DNA from: Phaseolus vulgaris
Lineage: Eukaryota > Streptophyta > Magnoliopsida > Fabales > Fabaceae
Direction of reading: 5' to 3'
Assembly (NCBI RefSeq): GCF_000499845.2
Contig: NC_023750.2
Coordinates: forward strand, 4,585,478-4,649,477
Length of the DNA: 64,000 nucleotides
In this document: positions 35,161-48,609 of the stretch, piece after piece
Numbering within the stretch: the stretch's first letter is position 1
Layout: each line of letters opens with the position of its first letter
Made by a program: the position numbers and the translations under genes
Notes under the pieces: model-generated
Database searches by the model: none
What the model saw: only the letters and a program-made list of their open reading frames with translations
Told to the model about the DNA's origin: nothing

Positions 35161-36449
35161 ATTATAAGGGGCGGTTGGTGTTATCAGCATCCTCGAGTTG
35201 GATTCCCAGGTTACTACACGAGTACCATACTACGCCTTTGTGTGGATACTCAGGAATCTTTCATACATACAAAAGAATAGGACAATCGTTGCATTAGATG
35301 GATATGAAGAATGTTGTCACTAGCTATGTCCACGCATGTACGGTGTGTCAGCAAAATAAATATCAAGCTTGTTCGCCACAAGGACAGCTTCAGCCGCTAT
35401 CGATTCTGAACACGGTTTGGGAGGAGTTGAGCATGGATTTCATTATCAGACTTCCGAAATCATGTGGGAAGGACACAATTTTGGTGGTTGTAGATCGCTA
35501 AAGTAAGTATGGTCATTTTATTACTCTTAAACACCCATATTCAGTTAGAACGATTGCAGAGGTGTTTTTGAAGGAGATAGCGAGACTACATGGTATTCCA
35601 ACGTCTATCGTTAGTGACAGAGATTCAACCTTTCTAAGCCTGTTTTGGAAATAATTATTGAAGTTACAAGGAACGACGCTGAACATGAGCACAGCCTATC
35701 ACCCCGAAACAAACGGTCAAACAGAAGTTTTGAATAGAACGCTGGAAACATATTTACGGTGTTTTAGTTCAAAGCAACCAAAGATGTGGGTGACTTTCCT
35801 TCCTTGGGTAGAGTACTGGTGCAACACTAGCTATCATGGGGCAACGAAATGTACACCCTTTGAAGTAGTGTATGGACGACCACCTCCATCGTTGGCACGT
35901 TTTGTTCTAGGAGAGACTATGGTAGAAGCGGTGGAGCAGGATTTAATGAACCGAGATGAGGCCCTAGCATAGTTTAAATTTCATTTAAAGAGGGCGCAGG
36001 ATCAAATGTCCAATTTCGCCAACCGCCACAGAAGGTCGTCTTCAATTAAAGTGGGGGATATGGTATATTTAAAAATTAGGCCACATCGGCAACTATCAAG
36101 GCCTAACCGATTGCATCTCAAGTTGGTTGCCAAGTACTATGGTCCTTTTACGGTTGTAGTGACGTTGGGTTCAATGGCCTTTAAACTTCAATTACCAGAA
36201 ACGGCTCGAATACACCCGGTATTCCATGTGTCTCAACTCAAGCTGGCGGTGGGGCCGCACGAAGTTCAACCTGAGTTACCTAAAGAGTTACAAGAACCAA
36301 CGGGAAATTGTTATCCAACAGAGATCTTGGATAGACGTGAACTATTCGTCCAAGGAGCATCCATCCCACAGATCTTAATAAAGTGGAATGAGGGGGATAG
36401 GGACACGGTGACATGGGAGGATGTGAAGACCATTCAGGAACAACTTTGA
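35161..36449 (+). pseudogene. Gypsy integrase, broken
   Basis: HHCC zinc finger remains with HACTVCQQNK, then core motifs MDFIIRLP, IVSDRDSTF and AYHPETNGQTEVLNRTLE (D-D-E set). The C-terminal part is open (36006-36449): NFANRHRRSSSIKVGDMVYL, KLVAKYYGPFTV, ARIHPVFHVSQLK and WNEGDRDTVTWEDV. Stops at about 35499, 35653 and 35970. Confidence 0.88.
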
Positions 36450-36482
36450 GAATTTAACCTTGAGGACAAGGTTGCTTTGTCT

Positions 36483-36494
36483 GAGGGGGAGTAA
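36483..36494 (+). other. Gypsy polypurine tract
   Basis: gagggggagtaa directly before the 3' LTR. Confidence 0.8.
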
Positions 36495-36812
36495 TGTTAG
36501 GATACAAAATCTGGACAGGACTTGGAATGTATATTATAGGAAAAATGTAAGGAATAAAGGGTAAGGTAGCGGTTAGTGGTTTGTAAAGTAGCGATTAGTG
36601 GTTTGTAAGGTAGCGGTCAATGTGGTTAGTGGTCTTTAAATAAAGTGGTTTGTAGCGGTTAGTGGTCTTTAAATAAAGACCAACCAGTTTAGTGAAGGTG
36701 GTTACATTTTTTTAATTCAGTTTGGTAGACAGGGAAAGTCCTATGTAAAAGGAATAATTGTTTCCTTTGTGGATGTTCTCTGTGTATAAAAATAGACAAT
36801 AATACCATAGAT
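36495..36812 (+). repeat. Gypsy 3' LTR, truncated
   Basis: Starts TGTTAGGATAC. It matches the 5' LTR up to about 36812 (aataataccatagat) and then ends. It holds extra copies of the ggttagtggt/ctttaaataaag units compared with the 5' LTR, so the internal array changed length after insertion. Confidence 0.85.
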
Positions 36813-37318
36813 ATAGCTCCATTGGGAAGGCATGTCGGAAATGGAAGCAACTTAGGAAGAGGTAGGAGTGATACAAAAGTATTACCCCGATTTCGACCTT
36901 GAGGACAAGGTTAGTTTCAATAAAAGAGGAATTGGAAGGGACTCAAATATAAAAGAAAAATGTTATTGGAGGACCAAGCAACAAAGGGAAGGAATCTGAG
37001 TCAATTGGAAGCATGGGACACATGGCACATATTAGAAAAGAAGGGACACACACAAAAGTCAGAGAGAGAAAGTGCCTAACAGAAAGTGGAGTGACTACCT
37101 GATTTAAGGATATGAAAGGGGAAAAGAAGGATATCAATGAAACCTTTCTATACTGAATTATCTCCTTATTTGTCATTCTTATCTTCTTTTAAATTTTGTT
37201 AGTGAGTTTGGGTTATGAATCTCAACGAGTTGTGACTCTTTTCTATCTTTGTATCCCTTTCTGAATTTGAATAATGCACACAAAGCATATCCAACTAGTT
37301 TTCATTTTGCAGTATTAT
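36813..37318 (+). pseudogene. Older gypsy relic: pol C-terminus and 3' end
   Basis: EEVGVIQKYYPDFDLEDKV (about 36858-36914) is the typical C-terminus of gypsy polyproteins. The sequence after it is probably the relic's untranslated region or LTR; its end is not clear. With 31276-31547 this forms the outer element; everything between has been deleted or replaced. Confidence 0.7.
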
Positions 37319-37576
37319 TTGTTTTCCTGTGGCCATTACGTATATACACATTTGCCCCAATCCATGTTCATTTATGCTGGAAAAAACTTACTTCACAAGT
37401 TTGAAGTCAACGTCGACTTTTAATTTGGCTTAGATTTGTTGTCCTGTAATGTTAAGATAGCTTAAAGATCAAGGACTACAATAGTAAATAAGGTATACAA
37501 GACTTAAAAAAGTATACATTTAAGCACATATAAAAAATTATATAATGTTGTGCTATTACAGAGATTATAATTTAAA

Positions 37577-38545
37577 GGTATAGTTACCTTTTTGGTCCCT
37601 ATATTTGGGGTCAATATTCAATTTAATATAGTGATTTTTATAAAAATTAATTTGGTCTCAAGGTTTCTTAAAAAGGTTCAATTTGGTCCCTTCCGTTAAG
37701 TTTCCACCAACGATGTTAACTGTTGATGACGTGGAGCACACAATTGGTTTGAACACATGGACTAAACGAAATTTCAGAATTTGGGTTGAACAAAATTGGA
37801 GAAAGAAGATTGAAGGGAAGGAAGGCAGAGACAGAGTCGGAGGCGACAGTGGAGGCAGAGGCAGAACTGTATGAAAATGATGGATGAAAAAGATATGTTG
37901 GTATTTATGTCTGAATCTCATCATCAACCAATGCATTAGCAAATGATCATGTAAATTGTAAAAAATGTTATGAATTTTTTTGTTCTGTTGGTCATCTTCT
38001 ATGTTCAAATAACAGTCACTCCACCGCACTAAAAAAATTAAAACAAGAGAGGAAGAGAACAAGACCCGCGACAACACTCAACAAAATAAAAACAGAAGAG
38101 AGGTAGGAACAACCACAACAGAGAGGGACGATGGACGCTAGCAACGAATAACGACTAATGCAACGACAATGAGCACAATGATAACAAGCAAAACAACAGC
38201 TACAAGCGATGATCGCACGAATGGAAAGCAAAACACTAGCGAAACTGCCACAGTCGCCTCCACCTCCACCTCCATTAGCTCCACCACCATAAACGTCAAT
38301 GCCTTCTCCTCCCTCTATCAATCTTCTTTCCCCAATTTCAAAACCCTAAAATTTTGTTCAGTCCACATGTGCAAACCAATGTCACTATGCGTGTCATGTC
38401 ATCAACAATTAACGTTATTGGTGGAAACTTAACAAAAAGAGACAAAATTAAACCTTTTTAAGAAACCTTGAGACCAAATTGATTTTTTTTAAAACCACTA
38501 TATTAAATTGATTATTGACACAAGGACCAAAAAGGTAATCATACC
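37577..38545. mobile_element. Non-autonomous Mutator-like element with long TIRs
   Basis: 969 bp. Its ends are inverted repeats of roughly 150-190 bp (left ggtatagttacctttttggt; right end the near reverse complement of ggtatgattacctttttggt), flanked by the 9-bp target duplication taatttaaa (37568-37576 and 38546-38554). The interior has no transposase and no clear captured gene; the Gly-rich minus-strand frame at 38016-38321 looks like chance. Confidence 0.9.
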
Positions 38546-39049
38546 TAATTTAAACTACTAATTCAAATCAGAAAAAAAAACCACCCTACTATGTAATAGA
38601 TTCTTAAAACCCTAATTTATAGTAAAAATGAGAATAATTTATTCTTACAATCGCTCTAACAAAAAATACCTCTTCAGTTTTTACATTTGCATATTTCTTC
38701 ATTTTTGTGTGTATTAAAGGTATTCCTCAACTCTCTTCTTACAAAGTCCTTTTCTAATAAACAAAATAATAATTACCATAGGATATTTACCTTTACAGGT
38801 ACAGTTAAATCAGAACAAAAGCACAGTAGACTGTATCTAAATATCGTTGTCTTTGGCGGCCAAATCATTAGTTTACCAAGTAAATTGAGCAAAACCGTAG
38901 AGAACACTTGAAAAATAAAGGATTATTTTTCTCAAATATCGGTACAAACACAACTATCGGCCTCGGTGAGAGTGTCAAGAACACCTATACTTGAAAATCA
39001 CGTTACCTTGTGCATAATTGCTATCATACATACTGCAAGTTAAAGCCAT
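38546..39049. other. Intergenic and GCP2 3' UTR
   Basis: About 500 bp of AT-rich DNA between the Mutator-like element and the GCP2 stop codon. No other gene seen. Confidence 0.5.
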
Positions 39050-42000
39050 TCATAAACCATTTTGTTCATTTTTAACACCAAGAATCCATTGTGCAAGATG
39101 AGCCAGATATGGTTCTGCCTGGGAGTTATTGTTCAAGATTGATCCAAGACTCTGAAGCTCGGTGTTAAACTCTTTCTCAAATTTGCTGCAATTTTATATT
39201 GGTCAGAACGTTAATATGACATGAAATAATTAGCATAAAATAAAATAAGCAGCACGTGTACTGAATCTATTGCTTTTGGGGCTTACAGAACAGAATCAGT
39301 GACTGCCACATTTCTGGTGGTTGACTTCAAGACCTGACCTGACTTCCTTTTGGCTTTATTCAAGCCAACTGAATCAATAGGTTCCTCTGATTTACCTAAA
39401 TCAATACAAGATGACGATATAAGCCACTGGGTTGCTGCTGAATATTGTAGGCACATGGATTTAAGCCTCTCCACCTTCTGCAATTGAGAAAAATCAATCA
39501 TGAGTAGTCATGAACCATTCCGATTAACAAATAAAATAAGCAAGAAAATGTATTTCGTATTAAACTTATGAACCTTCACATTTCATATAAACTGTAACCT
39601 TGTTATCATACTGCATAGTGTCTATTATAAACGTGTCACCCGGTCAATAGCAAACGAAAAGTTTCATGTTAATTCACAGCCATCATTTGCTTCTTGTAGT
39701 ATATGGAGCTCTAAATATAGCTTGTATTTTCGTATAAAACATAAAAAAGGATGGGTAAGAAATTTTAGCTTTTTGTTAAACAATGTATCCTAGAATTTCA
39801 AAATTGTAGCGTTACAAGAATACCTACATAGCAATACTACAAACCCCTTTTGATTTTACTCTTATAAAAAATTAAAACTATCATTTTTTTTACATCTTGG
39901 TTTTGTGCAACTTGTGTTAATTCAAGAAATAAAAAAATTTAAGGTTTCATAACCTGATCAAGACAATGAGCTGAAAAGCTTGTTCGGTGAGAGGTTGAAC
40001 CCAGCTTCGGCATTCATTGAACCATATGCCATTATATTGATATTTTTTCTCCAACTCAAGCAAAATTTTACATTAGAAATCATCCACGATATTTTCTCCA
40101 ATTTATGTGCTAACCAAGTCTAGTTTTATTGCATTACCTACTTCAAACTTGAAAAACAAATGTTGTAAAATGAAGGGAGTTAGGCATATGCACAAATTGG
40201 TTGGTTTCGTCTCTCGTATCAATCTTTTATCTTCATAACTTATTTAAGGCTTCTACCATCAGAATATATTTCGGTCATGCTGTTGGTTTTGCATGCTAGG
40301 TTAAATGAATTTAGTTGATTATGCTTTTGGTATACATGCTAATTAAACTGAATTTTAGTTGATCTAGGCCATCTTCTTATGTTGGCCATCAAAATATGAA
40401 ATTGGCTATGCTATTTCTATATGCGTGTATTTTTTCTATTATGAAGCTTTTAGCTAAGATATTTCTTCCATGGGAAAAGTAATAATTACATAGTACCCAG
40501 AAACAGTAATTGCATAACCATTAGAGTAAAAACAAAAACTTAGGTAATAAGAGTAAAACAAAAACAAACAGAAACTAACCTTCAGCAGCTCAGGTAAAAG
40601 AAGTAAACATTCTCTCAAACATTTATCAAGGAAAAAATCGTGATGTTGTATAACCTGTTTCAGACAGAAAATGTCAAGAATTAATCATCTAACAACCTAC
40701 CCACCTTAAAAAAACTCAAAAGACAGACTCACACACATTATGCACATAGCAAGTAATTTCTAACTGTGTAGTAAATACTTTGCATCAGATAAGAACACTC
40801 GAAGAACCATATCACAAAATTTGGCCGTTGTAGTCGTAGAGATCAAGGCCTTATAAACACTGCACCAAAATCCCATAATTCCATCGTGGATCTTAAGTCC
40901 CATACTTTGCAAATGGATCCTAATATTATGCTAAGCTCCACAACCTAGCACGCAACAAGGACGGCCATGCACTAGCCCATTTGACTAGTCCTGGATAAAC
41001 ATAGCAATGCTCACTCGTTTACAGCCAAGTGATACAGTGAAAACTCTAAGACCAATTGATAAAGGCCAAGAGAACCTCACCACAGAAGCTAGCCATTATA
41101 ATTGAAAAGCCCAATGCCTTATAAACCCTACACCGAAATCCATACCTCTAATATGCAACTGAATGTTCATACCTCAATTTGATCATAACTATTTCTGTAC
41201 ATGGGCAAGAGTATCCCTTGTACTTTCATTTTAACAAAAACATACAAAAGAACTATGCACATAACATGAGGTATGCATCAGTTTTTAAAATGTAAGACCA
41301 CAATAACTTACCTCATCTATGCTATTTGCTGACTGAAGTCTGTTATACATCACATGCCAATTTGGTTCAACAACCTAAAAAATAAGGTAAATGGTCATAA
41401 ACCAAGAACCCGCCTAAATGTTAAGCTAGTCAGTTTAGATACCAAATTTATAAAAAGAAAAGGCTAAACCAGTACCCAATCCTATATATGTCAAAAACCA
41501 ATATTAAAATTAATCTTTTGCAATTTAAAATCATCATAAAATATAATTTGAACACAAAAATATCGATTTAAAATTTTCAATTTAAAGCAAACATACTTAT
41601 ACTAAACAATGGAAAAAGGGAAGTTTTTGTCAAGTAGAAAGATCTCCAAAGTTTAATATGTTAAGTCAAAGAAAAATAAAACCTGCCTCAAATGTCAGAT
41701 AGTGCAGAAGGCTATTAATAAATTTAAGCATACTACGGCAAAGAAGAGATGATCTGGAGATAGCAGTTCCGCGTGTATTGAGAGCACGAACTCCCTACAA
41801 TATGGAACCAAAATGCTGTGAATGGAAATGAACACGACAGACCAAATAAAGTAAGGACACTATAAACATACTTGATGTACTTGCCACGCTCCACACAACT
41901 GACGGTCAACATGTTTACAGTGGAAAAGGAAACGAAAAATCAACTGGTACTTTGTGAGGGCTTTACGTGATAATACTATAGACAGTGGCCAGTGCACCTA

Positions 42001-45000
42001 AAACCAGAACCAAAAGTAGAAACATTAATGATGCAAACGGGAGGAAGACTTTCATAAGCATATAAAGAAAAGAAAAGACCTTGTAACTTAGTGCAAATGT
42101 TTCAAGTCCAGTGATGCTAACAGTTTCCTCCAAATCATTATCACTAGAACTTCTCTGACTAGCTTCAAGATCATTAAATGTTCCCAACCTTCTAAGCAAA
42201 GAAGATTTTTCCTGGAAGTGAAATGTTTGCATCATGTGTGAAAATTTGACATTTACGCCTCTAAAAGAGTTTCTTACAAACTTAATTAGTTACTTGCCAC
42301 AACACAGGTTAAGCCTTCGTGAAAAGGATCCGCTGCAGCTGCTGTAGTACGCAATGCAAGGTCTAGAAGTGACTAAACAGAAGATAGGAAAAACATACAA
42401 GAGAAAAGGAAAGACATATAATTAGAATCTAGATACCTTTCAAAATTAAATAGGCAAGTGTTTGGCAACTTGAATTTACATGGAGAATAAAAATGGTATG
42501 GGAAATTAAAGGATATTTCATTACTATACCTGCAGCTTCTCAACTGAGACTTCATCAGGCTTTTTTGCTAGTTCATCCCGTGCAATATCCATAAAATGTA
42601 CTAAGAAATCACCCTGTATCGTAAAACTATGAGTACGATCCAAGAAAAAAGGGTGTTTCTGAAATGTACATTATCATTGGGAATTGATTCTTTGAGAGGC
42701 ATCTATGCAATCACATATAAATGCATAATTTGACTGTAATATAAAAATAGTTATGTAATAACTTCCTGATTCAGAACTTGGCCTATCATGTGCTCACACA
42801 AGACATGGTTTTATGATCAGTTTGGAACCATTGTAACTTTTGGTCAAGCCAAATTTCAGAAATAGACAAGTTTTGTAATGATTTTCCATTTGAAATTTTT
42901 TCTTCCTTTCAATTCGCTTGTTACTAACATAAAACCTCTTTTTATAGATGACAATGCCTACAGTAACTATGATGAAAATAATCATAAGGTCATCTTCAAT
43001 TTTTACATAAAGCCCTATGGATATGATAGTCAACCCGATAATCTTAGGTATGGTCAAGAGCCAAAAAGAACACGCTTGATTCTTGAATACCAAGCTTAGT
43101 TTGTTCCTAATTTCCTAAAAACCTCCCTTTTCCATATGATAGCCCTCTCTCCCTTTTCTTCTACTCAACAAAAATTGTCAAATCATAATGACATTATCCC
43201 CATCAAAAGTTTAAATCCATCTATTACTGAATTTTATGACTAATCTCTTGAATCATGATCATAAAGCAAGGACTAAAAATTCTACTGCAATTTGAAAATA
43301 TTCAAGTGGTATTTGTTTAGAAAACCCAAGTACAAGCATTGCAACAAACATTACATCTGCATTTAGAACTGTGTTTATCATTCTGTTCCGTTCAAACTTA
43401 TGCCTTCAAAGTAAAAATAGTCAGTTATTAGGGTGCATTTGATTTACTTTTTCTTTTCATTTTCCATTGATATTTCTTGTTAATAATTGCAAAAGTACCA
43501 CTTTATTTTATATTTCCAAGAATTTGTGACAGAAAATAACTGAAAACAAAGTGTCATCTTTTGTAATTACTAGTAAAAATATATCAAAAAAAGAATTAAG
43601 AAAATTAATAGCCAGTTTTGTTTTGCCAGCATAGCTAATTATTGTCTCCACAATTGACAAAGATGATCATGATCATACCTGATCAAGAAGAAGATAGTGT
43701 TTAATTGACTTCAGCCTTCCTGTTAGATCATACTAAACATAGGAACACACTTTACCATCACAACTAGGATATTTTAACAATAACTATTGCAAAAGTATTA
43801 AAATGTAAGCTGAGAAACTTATCACCATATAAAACTCACCTTTTCCTTAATGAGATTCAAGAGTTCACTGCTTGCAAAGTTATAAGCAGCCTTAATACAT
43901 TCAAGATAATGATGATTTGATCCAAAACTCATAAGTTTTGAATTTTCTGATGGAGGGACCTAACGTAAAAAAAGTACTTGTATTCAGTGAAGCAATCACT
44001 TTTAAAAAAATAAAATATTTTTATTACCACCATCTGATCTTAAGTCAAAGAAAACAAAAAATTAATTCTAAATACAAAGTACAAACACAACAGTGACAAA
44101 CCTGAACATTGTGTCCACATTCTCTCATGACATTTAAATATTTTCCTGTCGTCAAAATTGTCCCTGCAATATTTGCAAGGAAACTAGGAATTCCATCTTT
44201 AAGGCTATAACGTTGTCGCCAATACTTAGCTTCATAATCCTGGGTGAGACTCTCCTATAGAGAATTTTAAACTGAGACTATATGAAAAAACAGGTTTTGA
44301 TATTTTGGGTAGTTATACGTTATAAAGATTTTGATCTACCTTCTGAAGAGATTTGTCCTCTGCGATGAAAAATTCACCATAAGGATCATCTATTACACCT
44401 TCATAAACCCATCTGCAGCATTGTTCAATTCCCAAATTAAAAAGAAAATTAAATCCTAAATAGAGTCAACTAAAGCTTATTAACAAGAGAAGTCAGCACA
44501 GTGATAAATTTTATGTGAAAGTGCTAAATAATTTTTTTACTGCACCAAAGGCCTTTTTGTACGGGAATGGGACGAGAAAAAGAAAATGATGATCTTCCAC
44601 TCCTGTGCCAAAATATACCTCTAATTTTGGGTTATTTTAAAGATCCAAACCAAAGAAAAGACAATAATTAGTTAACCAACCTCAACTTTCTACATTTCTA
44701 CTTTCTTCCATCAATAACTTCCATTCTCTAAGATCAATAGAAGCCCAAAAACTAAAAAGAGATGCAACCATGGATGGTGTGTTTCCATCAAAGTTTGGTG
44801 CCAGACTAATTTGATCAAGAAAAGGGTATATGTCTGAGTATGCGGCTGTAATTAATGAATACAACCATTGACTAATACAAGTTTTACTTGTATTGTTTGT
44901 GAAAAAGATACAGGTAAAATTATAAATACATTATCAGAATTGATAAATTGAATTAGAGAAAGCAACCTATATATTTGATATTGAAGGATGAAGAGCAAGG

Positions 45001-48000
45001 AGAAACCTTTCTAATATGCTCATGTAAGCACTACTTGCACATTGTGTCATTTTCTCCAGCATCAACCGCACAGCATTGTCCCCAGCCATAGCCTTTGCCT
45101 AGATAGAGTAGAGGCCATAGTAGAGAGAATTAAGAGCTTAAAAACTTACTTACGAAACTAAATGAAGTGTTGACTTATATAGAGAATGGTAAGAATTACA
45201 AGGGAACTTCATTACCTGGCTCTGAAGTAAGTTAAGAACAGCAGACCCACAAATGTTGCTGACTGAAGCCTTCTGTATGAGAGTGGATAATGCCTGCATT
45301 GACCTCATCATGGGCTGAAAAATATCATTAAAATAACTATTAGAAAGCATTTGGAAAATATTTACTTGAACTCAAGAAAGATAAATCTGTACCTGACAAT
45401 AAAACCACAATCCTTGAAGGGAAAGTCTCCCAAGCCGAAATTGGTGTTCAAGCTGAGCCACCATAGCCTGGTAATCCTGGTAAAGATAACCCCATGAATA
45501 TAAAAGTATGTTCTAATTACAAATAGTGTATTTCAATCATAGCAATATGATTTGGCAGAACTGCAACAAAGGAAAGCATCAATACTCTGTTACAAATTAT
45601 TTCCCAGAACAAAGCACCTGCAAGAAACTCCAACACAAAAGGAACAAGAATACAGAACGACATGGCAATCAACAGAATCTACCTAAAAATTATCACTTGT
45701 TGGTTTATTCTAATGACAGTTTTACACTAAACTTTTATGGCCAGGTTTGACTAGTTCCAAATATAATAATATATGGTAGCCAATATCCATTAACTTCCAT
45801 TTGATCTCCTGTACTCACCCACCCCCCACCACCCTTCATTTTTGAGCTTTCACCTTTGCACTCTTGCTGGTTAAGTAATTTCATCTTACTAATTTTTGTT
45901 TAGAAAAGAGGAAAAGGTAATTGTTCCCAATACTTTGCTATGGTCAAGCATAACCGACATCAATTTTGGTTACATTGAGATACTCTATTGGGAGGAAGGC
46001 CTTGGAACAATGGTAAGTATCTATAATTGGAGTTTAAGACCTAACTAAACTCAACAAAATTAGTTTGTGAGTTAAGGATTTCCCAAGCTATGCATGCATT
46101 AAATCGGTCATATCTACTGTCAATGCAGGATCTCCACGTGCCCCCCTCCCACCCAAGACTACACATTTGGAGAGTGGACAAATGCAGGTTGCCCAATAAC
46201 AATAACCCCAATGACTAGGAAGTAGCAATTGACATCTAGAGTGTAGGCAAATACAGGTTGTCCAATAACAAATCCAGGATAGGCTCTGATAATCTTAGAT
46301 TTAGAGCTAAAGGATTAACTCAATTGTACAAAAACCATCTTACAAAGTAAGGATTACACAAGCCTTGCAAAAACTAAATTGGTCATATATTTCTAACCGA
46401 TGTGGGATTTCAATAGTAAGGTTGTTGCCTTGTCCCCTAAGGGTAAAATTTAAATTTAGGAAGCATCCTCACCCCTTGCTGGAATAGGGCTGACTGGCTG
46501 AATACATCTACCCTTTCCAAACCACACTAGATAGAAGCCTCATGCATTGGTTTCCTTTTTGGTAATTATTTGTAATTTCATACTAAAATAATTCAACGTA
46601 TTCTATTGACACCTCAATCTAAATGTCAGATGAAAATACTCAGACCTTGTGCAAATAGAAAGCACAATACAAGAAACATTCAAAACATATGATAGCCCAA
46701 CAATAGGTTATTTCCTGCTACAAAAGTGAATACACATATATAAAGTAACAATCAACCATTTCATGCAGAATGTAAGACCAACTGACTCACTATTCAGGAA
46801 AACCTACGAGAAGAAGTGCCCTCAGTGCAGCAGAAAAAGCATGATTAACCAGGCCATTCTGGAACTGAGACCTTGACTCCACAAACTGGTCAATCAACAA
46901 AAAACTCTTGCAAAGAGGAAATATCCGTTTTGCCAATTCCTGCAATATACAAACTGTCTCAGAAACAGTTACATGAAGTTCATCATCAACATTGTTCATA
47001 ATCTAAAGTTACACAGTCACAGAATAGTTCTATTATCCGTTCCACTTACTTTAGCTTACCACTTTGTGTCTTCATTGCATCCACAATTTGGGGGCCCAAT
47101 TACAATTGCAGGTCAAACTTTTAAATGATGGTGAAAACTTAAATTCATAATTGGTTGAAGAAAAAAATATCTTTTTTATTTGAACTTCTGCCAAAAATCA
47201 AGATATAAATTTCAGTAAAAGAAATGCATGATTTGAATTATAAGATAGATGCTTCACATCCCGAACAAGAGTCTATGGCATTAAAATAATAACATTTACA
47301 AGTTAGAAATATTGAAAGAAAATTCTAGTAAAACAGTACGTTACGATACTGTACATATTGAACACCCCATAAAGTTGAGTAAAGAGCACTTCCAATGTTA
47401 AAATTGAAGCTCAAATATGGTAACAGAAATTATGATAAATCTCACCTGCAGGGCCAAATCCATTGATGGGTCGACCAGGAAAGAAATATCATCATTCTTT
47501 CCACGAACTGTTTTGATTAAGACGTACCGTCCTTCAATGCCAACCATGGCCGAGAGCACATCATCAATAACAATAAGCTCCTACATTTCAGGAGCAAACA
47601 AACAAATAGCTGAAACTTCAAAAGCTTAACACCCTTGTCGGACAATAAATGCTTATATCAACAGTACTTTGAAATAAAAACTTCCACAAAGCAGAATTTA
47701 CATATATTATCACACGTATGAATACACAAGAACTAACAAAACAAATCTCACTTCTCTTATCACAAAAACAGATTCAGTCACTCGGCACTTGCCACTTCAA
47801 AAACTCTTTATCACAAAAAATAAAACAATAAAGAAAACTCCATCACTCAGGCACTACAAATACTAACATTCACTGAATTCCTAGCACCTTAACACACAAG
47901 CGTTATTAAAACTAAACAAATACACAAAAATTCCTGCGAAATTAGTTTTAAATTTTCCCCTCACATTAGGTCAAAATTGTCCACAACATGAGCCGATCCA

Positions 48001-48335
48001 CGCAACAAAGCGAGAAAAAAACCTGAAGCTGCAGCCAAGACCTAACCGGAAATCCGCAACCAATCACAACAAATGAGAGAAAACACACACAAGCAGTGAA
48101 GCAGTGGATCGAACAATGCTTCTCCCTAACATTGCGAATTCGAGTTGATTTAGTTACGAAAATCGATCGAACTATGCTTCTCTCTAAAATTTGCGAATGC
48201 GAGTTAATTCAGTTACGAAAATCAAAAGGCGAGCAATTAAATAGCAGGAACAGGTGAAGAAATGAGAAATACTTGAACCGATGGAGAGTAGCATCCTATT
48301 GGTTTTTCGAAGTTGGCGACGGTGGTTTGGTTCAT
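39050..48335 (-). CDS. GCP2: Gamma-tubulin complex component 2
   Basis: GCP2 (SPC97 homologue) pairs with GCP3 to form the gamma-tubulin small complex that nucleates microtubules. Nineteen exons join in frame, 664 aa: 48335-48273, 47580-47446, 46939-46808, 45476-45393, 45314-45216, 45098-45007, 44412-44340, 44254-44102, 43959-43840, 43732-43679, 42613-42530, 42372-42298, 42211-42080, 41997-41872, 41794-41687, 41374-41312, 40654-40580, 39477-39287, 39185-39050. Signature motifs: DDVLSAMVGIEGRY, FLVDPSMDLALQELAKRIFP, GRLSLQGLWFYCQPMM, ERWVYEGVIDDPYGEFF, GKYLNVMRECGHN, LKSIKHYLLLDQGDFLVHFM, SITGLETFALSYKV, RFLFHCKHVDRQLCGAW, AAATQWLISS. The length is close to plant GCP2 (about 680 aa). Introns 12 and 15 start with GC. 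No lesion seen. The ATG at 48333-48335 gives a short N-terminus, MNQTTVANFEKP. Confidence 0.95.
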
Positions 48336-48439
48336 TTCGGAAAAGTGTAGATCGGAGAAGAAAAGAAGAGTGAAGAATTGAAAGGAAAAAGAGTGGGGAA
48401 AGTGTTGTGGGACAGAATGAAATTTTGTTGAGGGTTCCT

Positions 48440-48447
48440 TTTATATA
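48440..48447 (-). promoter_or_regulatory. Candidate GCP2 TATA box
   Basis: Minus-strand tatataaa, about 105 nt upstream of the ATG, followed by a CA-rich leader. Confidence 0.6.
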
Positions 48448-48609
48448 TACCCCTACTTCTTTGTTCACTGAGTGTTTTGAATTTGAATTTTGTACAAGCA
48501 ATACGGAGAAATGGAGTTATGCACAGATTGAGGAGTTTGAACTAGAAATCAACCTTTTAACCATAGATTTTATGACATGTTTTGTTCCATCAAGAGGAGT
48601 AACATTTTA

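Larger units (their letters stand above)
31548..36812 (+). mobile_element. Decayed Ty3/gypsy LTR retrotransposon
   Basis: 5' LTR 31548-31883, primer-binding site at 31884, gag, protease, reverse transcriptase, RNase H and integrase in gypsy order, polypurine tract 36483-36494 and a 3' LTR truncated at about 36812. Each domain is interrupted by stops and frameshifts. It lies inside an older gypsy relic (31276-31547 and 36813 onward). Because the 3' LTR is cut short, no target duplication can be paired. Confidence 0.9.

Noticed and set aside
31548..36812. Endogenous plant pararetrovirus
   Set aside because: The LTRs, primer-binding site, gag zinc knuckle and integrase core show an ordinary Ty3/gypsy retrotransposon.
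38016..38321. Gly-rich minus-strand frame inside the Mutator-like element, possible captured gene
   Set aside because: Low-complexity, no conserved motif, no exon-like signals; most likely chance.
44682..44864. 60-codon minus-strand frame in GCP2 intron 6
   Set aside because: GCP2 exons 6 and 7 join in phase without it, and it has no match to the family.
46080..46480. SINE or LTR remnants in GCP2 intron 3 (ccgatgtgggatttc phrase)
   Set aside because: Suggestive wording of dispersed plant repeats but no ends, poly-A or target duplication could be found.
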